A stretch of 64,000 nt of DNA from Paragorgia papillata (taxonomy: Eukaryota > Cnidaria > Anthozoa > Scleralcyonacea > Coralliidae): the NCBI GenBank assembly GCA_035771165.1, contig JAWNZC010000408.1, positions 1,302,001-1,366,000 on the forward strand, written 5' to 3'. A model generated the notes under the pieces. The model was not told where the DNA came from. It was given only the letters and a program-made list of their open reading frames with translations, and did not search any database. Numbering within the stretch: the first letter of the stretch is position 1; the number at the start of each line of letters is the position of its first letter. Shown here piece after piece: positions 57,138 through 64,000 of the stretch. Position numbers and translations under genes: made by a program.

Positions 57138-58202
57138 ATGAATACATCAACCAATGCCAGTATCATATCAACCAATTTTCAAATTCCCTCCAATTACAGT
57201 TTAGTTCTCAGTGTAACCATCATCCTTGCTTTTATTATTATCGCAACAATATTGGGCAATGGCTTTGTGTGTGTTCTTTTTTACCGAAAACCTCACTTAA
57301 GAACAGTTTCCTACTACCCAATCCTCAGTTTAGCAATCGCTGACCTCCTGTGTGGCACTTTGGCCATGCCAGCGTATATAGCAAAAAAACATGTGTCAGG
57401 AAATTGGCCGGAGCACGTGACATGTGACGTTTTTCGTTTCACCTACTTCTTTCTGATGTACGCGTCCGTGTTGAGTTTAACTTTGATCGGCATTGAGAGG
57501 TTCATCGCTATTAAAATGCCAGTGAAGCATAGGACATGGTTAACGACGAGAAAGATGACCGTTGCCTTAGTTATTTCGTGGTTCGACGCCGCGTTGGTTT
57601 CCATGCTCCCATTCTTCTGGCAAAGAAAAGACGTTGAAGAATCGTGTACATACAATCCGACAAAGAGCTGGAGTATGATGGTCATTTTAACTAATGTCTT
57701 CTTTCCATTTCTAATCATGTTATGTTGTCATCTTTACACAGTCTCCTTCGCTATAAGCTACTTTCGGAAGAAACACGAAGCTAAAACACTGATACTACTA
57801 GCCGGTGGGCAGAACCTTGTAAGAGAAACTACAGCACAGATTAAGAAGGAAGCCATGTTATTAAAACGAAAGCGTGACATCACCTGTACCTTGGCGAAAG
57901 TTGTAGGAGTTTTTGTCGTGTGTTGGGCTCCTTCGAGTTTTTATTATTTTATCCATATGGTCTGCCCGCAATGTTATAGGCCAGCTTTTAAAGAAATTGA
58001 ACCAGTTTTCAACGCGCTTGTCAAGCTGCTAACGTTCACTAACTCATGTCTAAATCCACTGATTTGCTGTTGGCTCAATGAAACGTTTCGAAAAACAATT
58101 GGTCAATCACTATTGCGGGGGAAGTCGAAAGCAAGGAAGATTAGATTTAATCAACTCAATACTATTCAAAGAAAACCAGAAACTTTGCCAATAATGTTGT
58201 AG
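57138..58202 (+). CDS. Class A (rhodopsin-like) G-protein-coupled receptor, copy 2
   Basis: A 354-residue paralogue of the 36343 receptor. ATG at 57138 starts MNTSTNASIIS with two N-glycosylation sequons. The upstream in-frame start at 57084 is less likely because TTTTGTTGTACAG just before suggests a 5' UTR intron acceptor at about 57111. Same features: LGNGF in TM1, LAIADLLCG in TM2, ERF for DRY, FVVCWAPSS in TM6, NPLICC in TM7. ICL3 (about 225-265) differs most from copy 1. TM2-TM5 is almost identical at DNA level, while the 3' third is clearly diverged. Ligand unknown; tandem-type expansion of this receptor family is inferred. Confidence 0.93.
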   Translation: MNTSTNASIISTNFQIPSNYSLVLSVTIILAFIIIATILGNGFVCVLFYRKPHLRTVSYYPILSLAIADLLCGTLAMPAYIAKKHVSGNWPEHVTCDVFRFTYFFLMYASVLSLTLIGIERFIAIKMPVKHRTWLTTRKMTVALVISWFDAALVSMLPFFWQRKDVEESCTYNPTKSWSMMVILTNVFFPFLIMLCCHLYTVSFAISYFRKKHEAKTLILLAGGQNLVRETTAQIKKEAMLLKRKRDITCTLAKVVGVFVVCWAPSSFYYFIHMVCPQCYRPAFKEIEPVFNALVKLLTFTNSCLNPLICCWLNETFRKTIGQSLLRGKSKARKIRFNQLNTIQRKPETLPIML

Positions 58203-58272
58203 GTCATGCATTAAAGGAAGAAAAAACTGTTTCCCTACTCGTAAGGTTTTCGTGCGTATACGTATACTCTTA

Positions 58273-58651
58273 AGCCCCGCACAGACGACCAAGTTTTCCT
58301 TGACAAGTTTTTCCTTGACAAGTTTTATTTGTTCGCGTGTACGACACTAATTGACAAGTTTTTCCTTGACAAGGAGCCTTGTTCAAAAGCTGGTCACGCC
58401 AGCTTTTGAACAAGGAAATTTGTTCGTGTGTATATATAGTCGTCAAGGAAAACTTGACAAGATCAATTAGATCATCTCCTAAGCTTATTACGCGATCGTT
58501 GCCGTCAAGGAAAACTTGTCCAGCCGTACACACGAGCAATTATAACTTGTCAAGGAAAATTGTTGGGAAAAACCGTGTTCATCGTATATACACGAGCAAG
58601 GAAAGCTACCAAGGAACTTGTCAAGAAAAACTTGGTCGTCTGTGCGGGGCT
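58273..58651. mobile_element. TIR element with TTTTCCTTGACAAG repeats
   Basis: AGCCCCGCACAGACGACCAA and inverted TTGGTCGTCTGTGCGGGGCT are perfect ends of at least 24 bp. The interior repeats TTTTCCTTGACAAG and its complement about ten times in both orientations. CAAAAGCTGGTCACGCCAGCTTTTG (split arms of 10 bp) is central. Target duplication not clear (TTA / ATA). Confidence 0.85.
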
Positions 58652-58655
58652 ATAA

Positions 58656-59800
58656 AGCACGTTTGACCGGAACCATCTTTGATAAGGCCGAAAAGCAACA
58701 CAGATTTTCCATCTTCGGTTGCAATATGCGCAGCTTACCAAAAAACCTATCATTGTTGCAAGACATCCTTCTTTCAATAAAACGAGCTCCAGATGTTATT
58801 ACAATTTCAGAAACAAAACTAAAAGAAAATAATCTAACCAACATTAATATACCGAGATATGAATTTTTGAATACTAATTCTAAAACGTGTGCAGGAGCAG
58901 TTGGTCTTTATCTTATAAATAAATTAAACTATATTCGACCGGGTGACCTTCAAATTTCAATGGAAGGTGTTGCATCCTGTTGGATTGAAATTATCCGCAA
59001 AAGACAAAAAAATATCATAATATATAGGTTGCATTTACAGACATCCATCGAATGACCGCAACCAATTTTATGAAATTTTTAAGGACAAACTAACACATTT
59101 AAACAATAAAGGGCAAGAGGTATTTATACGAGGTGACATAATAGAAATTAGTTTTTAGGCATACAACTCAGATAATCTAACAGCAGAATTCCTTGACATG
59201 TTATTTGATTTTTACCGCTTGTATGCTTTGAAATTTACTCATTTATGGCATAAAGGCCAACTGCCACACTTATTTGGCAATTTTTTTCAATATGCTAGTC
59301 ATGATAATAATTATAACACTAAGATACTCGGCTAAACTTAATCTATATAAACCACGTGTGAGAACGAACACTGGCAAATTAACAAATGACTTCTTTTGCA
59401 CTAATCGACCTTTGGCAAGAACTTCCAAGTTACTTAAAAGAATTAAATGTCTTTTCCTTCTCAAAAAAAGATTAAACGTTATTTACTGTCAGAGCAATAC
59501 CTGAACTAATAAAATAGCAACTTATCTATAATTTAACTTGTTAATACTCTTAATTATTTTCCCTAAATGATTGTTAGTTACCATTCTTAAGTAATTCTTC
59601 TCGATTTCCTTCATATCTCTTTATCTTGTAAATAAAAAACAAGACTGATGACTAACTCGAAAACCCCACGGTTAACTTAGGCATCAGGCTCTAACATACT
59701 TTTCTAAACTACTTTTCTTTTTTTGTAAATAGTTATTTACCAATTTATTTAATGTATTTATAAGTGAAAGAGTATAATAAAGATTGTGTTGTATTGTATT
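58656..59800 (+). mobile_element. LINE with internal deletion: AP-endonuclease joined to C-terminal end
   Basis: 58690-59040 encodes NMRSLPKNLSLLQDILLS, PDVITISETKLKENN and AGAVGLYLINKLNYI, the start of an APE-type endonuclease. It continues in a shifted frame as YRHPSNDRNQFYEIF and GQEVFIRGDI. From about 59215 it jumps to a reverse-transcriptase C-terminus (THLWHKGQLPHLFGNFF, NNYNTKILG). A 3' UTR follows to TATAATAAAGATTG at 59780. The reverse-transcriptase core is missing; at least one frameshift. A dead copy. Confidence 0.8.
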
Positions 59801-59839
59801 AATTGACGTCATTTGAACACGAAAGAAGTTGAGTAGAGG

Positions 59840-60415
59840 CAAGGGCGGCGGAACCACGGGGGCTAGGGGGCTATAGCCCCCCTAGAGGACGCATCTAGGG
59901 GGCCTAAGCCCCCTAGCCAGTAGCCAGCACACACCCACGTACACAGTACGCTGATACACAGAATAGATACTTCTGAGTTCTAACTTCTGTGACCTGTCAA
60001 CTACTCCAAATTAAAACTGAACTTACCTGTTGTAAACACTGATATATAAGGTTATGGTCAATTTGGTTCAATTATTTGTTAGTTTGTTCTCACGTTCGAG
60101 CGTCTTCTGCCCAGTATCGGAGTGTCTCACTTATATCCCAAATAAACAAATCAAATAAACACAAAGACATAGACATTAGACATGGCAACAAGATGATGTT
60201 TTTGAAAAGGAATACTACTTTCCAAACACAAGAAAATTTTTAGATTCTGTTCAAAAGTGCTCTTAAAATGCAGGAAATGCCATTTTAGAACCCCAAAATT
60301 TCAAAAAATTTGGGGGGAGCACGCCGCAGCACATGTCAAAGTTTACGACCACGCCCCTTTAACCGGTGGTTTTGCCCCCAGCCACCCTACATTCAAAGAT
60401 GTTCCGCCGCCACTG
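59840..60415. mobile_element. hAT-like element with CAGTGGCGGCGGAAC end
   Basis: CAAGGGCGGCGGAACCACGG at the left and inverted CAGTGGCGGCGGAACATC at the right. Next to the left end GGGGGCTATAGCCCCCCTAG forms a palindrome. Flanks AGTAGAGG and TAAGAGGC are similar but not a clean duplication. No ORF. Confidence 0.65.
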
Positions 60416-60599
60416 TAAGAGGCACGAGGCGATAGCCGATGCATGGAGTCCAGTCAATCAGAGCGTACGTAGAGGGCACCTTATTTTACAAATATATATA
60501 CGATGATTGGTTGAGCTAAAAGGAACCTGTCAAATGCTCCTGGAAAACGTTAAAGTTTGCAATTGACGCTGGCCTTAGCTACACCTACCTATGATTTTT

Positions 60600-60640
60600 G
60601 TATCTACTGCGCTTGCGCGAGTAGATACTATGCTGTCATG
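60600..60640 (+). mobile_element. HINE/Helentron-like left end
   Basis: TTTTT-GTATCTACTGCGC..GCGCGAGTAGATAC hairpin followed by TATGCTGTC, as at 24823. A matching right end could be 62147-62180. Confidence 0.5.
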
Positions 60641-61103
60641 TAGGGTCAAAAGTGTAAGTAACAATCAAAGTGTAAGTAACATGTACAATATAACAATCGG
60701 AGCCAATCAAACTGCGAGTACGAAGAGGCAGTATCGTTCGTAACCAATCAAATAGCGAATACGAAGATATAGGCGGACCGAGTTTTCCGATCTCAACATC
60801 ACGTTATGACTTATGGTTTTGCGAAATGTTTTGCGATAAAACTGTAGCTTTGTTGGTGCTCACTTCAGTTTATTAATTGGTAAGTACTTTGATGATTAAT
60901 TATCACAAATTTGTCGTAAGTATGACCTACCACAGTTTTCAAAAGCTAATGGTATTAATTAAATAGTAAGCCTCTTCGGGGGAAAATTGAGCCTCTTCGA
61001 AGGAGAACAAATTGTATTCAACCTCGTTCCCAGGGCCTTTTTTGAATTGTATTAAGCCTCGTTGTAAGCCTCTTCGGAGGAGAACAAATGGTAAGCCTCT
61101 TCG

Positions 61104-61200
61104 TAAGCCTTGTTTGTTTGTTTGTTTGTTTGTTTGTTTGTTTGTTTGTTTGTTTGTTTGTTTGTTTGTTTGTTTGTTTGTTTGTTTGTTTGTCTGTTGG
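61104..61200. repeat. (GTTT)n microsatellite
   Basis: About 22 uninterrupted TTTG units. Explains the VCLFVCLF and QTNKQTNK frames. Confidence 0.97.
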
Positions 61201-61574
61201 TTTGTTTGTCTGTCTGTCGCCAGGATATCTCAAAAAGTATTCGACCGATTTTCGTGAACGTTTGCATAAGGGTTGGCCATAGATGAACGACCAATCCATT
61301 AAATTGTGGCTGAATTTAGCCAAAATTTGGATGAGAAATTAATAAAAATCTGACTGCAAGATTCTCCGTGTAGAAGAAATGCTTGCATATTGCGCTCATT
61401 AACCTTATTTTATGCAAATATTTTTGCATAATTTTGGTACGAGTGCAATCAAGCATTTTATTCATACATGCATGTATTGGTCTCGTGAGCTAGCCTGGTT
61501 AGCGGGATGGCTCGTTTTCTTTTTAAACCTCTCTAATAACCCGCTGGCGGAGGTATATGCTGTCTCTGACTGCC

Positions 61575-61990
61575 CTCTAGTTACAAATGTTACATAAAGA
61601 GCTAGCTAGATAGCGTATAGCTGCGCCTATTTTAAGTAACTTGGCCGGAATGTCGTTTAATCCTGTAGCTTTGTCTAGTTTCAAAGAATTTAATAAATTG
61701 AAACTTTCCTCTACAGTAGCTTTCTCAATAGAAAATGTAGAGCCGACTGGAGGAATATAGTCTTCAAATCAGGGCAAGTCTTCATCCGAAGGAATCAGTT
61801 GACTTGCTAAATTAGGCCTAACGCCTGTAGTATATTTATTTAAGAACGCCGGAATTTAATTGGGATTAGACAACACTGTATTGCCAGATGTTGGTTTAAT
61901 ACTTAATTTGGATAGAATAATTTTTGTCTTATCATGACTTTGTTTGTTGTTTTCCATATTAACTTACTATTGCCTAGATTACCTTCAATT
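61575..61990 (-). mobile_element. LINE fragment, start of reverse-transcriptase domain
   Basis: The minus strand reads VGSTFSIEKATVEESFNLLN and then KLDKATGLNDIPAKLLKIGA, the conserved KA(T/P)GxDxIPxxLLK entry of LINE reverse transcriptases. Stops and frameshifts follow upstream and downstream. Confidence 0.7.
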
Positions 61991-61997
61991 TGTTTCA

Positions 61998-62182
61998 GTA
62001 TCTACTGTGCATGCGAGTATATACCACGTCAGCATGCAAGGTTTTCCGATGTTAGTTAAGTAACAATAGAATATTCTTCGGGACCAAACAAATTTCAGAA
62101 GGTTTTTCCAATCACGTCCCGAGTCAGTCTGAGCAGTCTGACGCAACGCAGTAGATACATGTACGTGTAAACGTACCTATTT
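61998..62182 (+). mobile_element. Short HINE-like element (about 185 bp)
   Basis: Left GTATCTACTGTGC..GAGTATATAC hairpin (61998); right AACGCAGTAGATACATG then hairpin GTACGT-GTAA-ACGTAC (62161-62176) and CTATTTTTT. Same architecture as 24823-28286. The stem sequences of the 3' hairpins differ between the two copies, but each pairs with itself. Confidence 0.55.
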
Positions 62183-62284
62183 TTTATCAATGGTGTCCTT
62201 CCTTAGATGTAATCCACGGTATATATTACTCAATCTCAGGATCTTGCATGGAAGTCACGTCCATACAGGAAAAAAACCAAGACG

Positions 62285-62525
62285 GGGGCCAATGATCTAC
62301 AGTACGATCTGCGCGGTCGCAGAGAGTGGGCTTACGTCAATATGTTTGCTGAGGTTTTAGAAATTTAGGCTAATTTTATTTTTAGCGGAACGGGTGGGCG
62401 CTTGCAAAGAAAGAGAACAAAGAGTGAGTCATGGTACTAGTCGTATTAGCCTTTGTGAAGACATAATTAAACCAACATTATTAAAGCAACCTGTGACCAT
62501 GCATGTGCATGCAGTTCGCACTGTA
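62285..62525. repeat. Dispersed repeat, second copy of 365-620
   Basis: CGATCTGCGCGGTCGCAGAG...GGCTAATTTTATTTTTAGCG...GTGACCATGCATG aligns with 365-620 in direct orientation. Confidence 0.6.
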
Positions 62526-62739
62526 AATCACCTTTAATGATACAAGGCATTCTGTTAATAATCATACTAGCAGGCCGATGCATATCGGATGGATTTTTTG
62601 ATTTTTGAAATAGAACTGGAGTCTATTTTTTTCAACAAATTTTTTCAACTTGCAACAAAATCATTGTTGCGTGGCAATGTTTAATTAAGGTGAGTGGTAA
62701 TACGTGCAACAACGCTTTTCAAGAGAAATGTTGCCCGTA

Positions 62740-63192
62740 TATATATTACCTCGCCCTTACTTTGTGGGGAGCCCGCAAAGAGCTCGGAATAAAACGGAAT
62801 TTAAAAAGCGTAGCATCTCATATGGCGGAGTTGCTTTGTGGAATTCCCGAAATAAGGGAATCCTCTTCTGTAAATATTTTTAAAGTAGCTATCAAACCAT
62901 AAATTTTAATTAGTAATTGTGATAGTAACATAAGATTTTATTAATAGAAAGATAGATAGATTAAATTAGTTTTTGTATTGATTGTTTTAATTAGGTAATT
63001 AAATTACCTAATTAAAAGAAATTACCGTAATTTGTTTTTATTAATGTTATTAATTAGTATGAGGATTATAATAGGCACGGCCAACTTGAAACTCAGTTAT
63101 TTTGTACTTTAATTATTATACTGAATGTAGCTACCGTGGATAAATTTTAATAAAATTGAAAATTGAAATTGAAAATTGAAATTGAATTCCTT
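62740..63192 (+). mobile_element. LINE C-terminal fragment with (ATTGAAA)n tail
   Basis: 62790-62900 reads RNLKSVASHM and PEIRESSSVNIFKVAIK, the end of a non-LTR reverse-transcriptase protein (WNSLPxxIRxxxSxxxFK type, with the W region altered). The 3' UTR ends in AAAATTGAAAATTGAAATTG repeats at 63155-63190. Confidence 0.6.
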
Positions 63193-63254
63193 TGCAAAAT
63201 GATGGGCGCGCAATACCCTTCAGGATATTGCACGCACGCATCATTTTGCAAAGA
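63190..63254. repeat. Hairpin with 27-bp arms
   Basis: CTTTGCAAAATGATGGGCGC and inverted GCACGCATCATTTTGCAAAG face each other across ACCCTTCAGGA. A half-arm recurs at 63415-63440 (TTTGAAAAATGATGCGCGCG). Confidence 0.85.
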
Positions 63255-63615
63255 AATTGGCGGGCTCTTGGCGGGCGCTCCGCACAAAGTAAGTAATGGC
63301 AAACAAAACTTGCTAGCGAGCCAACAACAGCAGAATAAGAGTGTTAAATATCCAGAAACTGTATCGATACTTTGTTGATTTAAAACACCATGTTCAGTTT
63401 GAGTGGTGCCAGTTTCTTTGAAAAATGATGCGCGCGCAACTGAAACGAAATGCATGTTCTCATCTTATTCGTCGTAAAATGAAGTACACTAGTAAACAGA
63501 CGTCGCAATGCAGCTGACCAAAACACCTGAGCCCTTAGTATATGTGGCCGGTTCTCTGTTCCAAAAAGATCAGTTTTGTGAATTTGTGTAAATTTTACAC
63601 CACCAAATTGCGATT

Positions 63616-63703
63616 ATGGCAAGAGCTATTATTTTCCTTCTATCTTTATCTTATTTCTGGAGGCCTTACTCTGCTACGAATGTTCTAGGAATTAGTCCTA
63701 ATA
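63616..63703 (+). CDS. First exon of a secreted/ER protein, runs off the window
   Basis: ATG at 63616 (ATTATGG) gives MARAIIFLLSLSYFW then RPYSATNVLGISPN, ending at donor GTAAGT (63704, phase 1). The first 20 residues are a clear signal peptide with likely cleavage after YSA. The ATNVLGISP start of the mature chain resembles UDP-glucuronosyltransferases (A.ILGIFP), but that is a guess from nine residues. The next exon lies beyond 64000. Confidence 0.5.
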
Positions 63704-64000
63704 GTAAGTATACGCTTATTTTTTTGTGACAAATGTACGAAGGACGGTGGTGATATAAACGTGGCGACAGGTTGTCGTGCGGTCATTGTGAACTGGCTTT
63801 GTGAACTGGCTTTGTAAAGCGTCATCTGGCGCATCTATGCTATACTTTGTTTCTCTAATAGTTTCTCCGGGGAGCATTTTTGGATCAGTATTCTGTATAC
63901 TGTATACTTTTGAACGGGTAATGGTAGTATTAATTGTGGTCAGAGTTGTCAGTTAAATTTGTAAAATATTATCACTGATCTCCACCGAAAGTTATTTATA

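Noticed and set aside
61012..61323. VCLF / TNKQ repeat proteins
   Set aside because: Frames of the GTTT microsatellite.

Overview
This window looks like a gene-poor, AT-rich, repeat-rich metazoan nuclear sequence. The best guess is a cnidarian, probably an anthozoan. Reasons: a spliced zinc-transporter gene with kilobase introns, GPCR genes whose coding region is a single exon, a Penelope-like (GIY-YIG) retroelement remnant, several LINE remnants, telomere-like CCCTAA tracts and very many short inverted-repeat DNA transposons. The species assignment is inference; no taxon-specific marker was seen. Most long ORFs are low-complexity or antisense shadows.

Layout. (1) 1-4.5 kb: MITEs, a LINE 3' end and a TGGA-type minisatellite. 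(2) 4.5-17.0 kb, minus strand: seven exons of an SLC30A7/ZnT7-like zinc transporter (first exon 17011-16923, last exon in view 4569-4492). The C-terminal exons are not found and probably lie beyond the left edge. Its introns are full of MITEs, including a hAT-type element with an 8-bp target duplication at 9190-9746. (3) 17-23 kb: MITEs, an interstitial telomere-like tract, a Penelope-like fragment and a 390-bp polypyrimidine tract. (4) 23-32 kb: two nested or adjacent large inverted repeats (arms near 23203-24447/28860-29545 and 29636-30680/30808-31742), a datable MITE insertion inside one arm, Helentron/HINE-like termini and an NF-Y site cluster. (5) 35-43 kb: a LINE tail, GPCR gene 1, three long near-perfect hairpins, a decayed C2H2 zinc-finger array and more MITEs. 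(6) 43,191-51,180: a complete 7,990-bp DNA transposon. It has 55-60 bp terminal inverted repeats and a perfect 8-bp target duplication (ATGGCTAC). It carries a P-superfamily transposase on the minus strand, with a GLI/ZIC-like paired zinc finger instead of a recognisable THAP domain, and a convergent plus-strand gene of about 470 residues ending in a SAP-like segment. (7) 51-57 kb: tandem MITEs, an 880-bp palindrome and Harbinger-like MITEs. (8) 57.1-58.2 kb: GPCR gene 2, a paralogue of gene 1 with a near-identical central block suggesting gene conversion. (9) 58.2-64 kb: more TIR elements, LINE pieces, HINE-like ends, and at 63,616 a signal-peptide first exon of an unidentified gene running off the right edge.

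The most novel item is the two-gene P-like transposon with its unusual domain make-up. Apparent single-base frameshifts in its transposase and possibly in the ZnT exon 6 sit in or beside short base runs, so sequencing error must be excluded before either gene is called broken.
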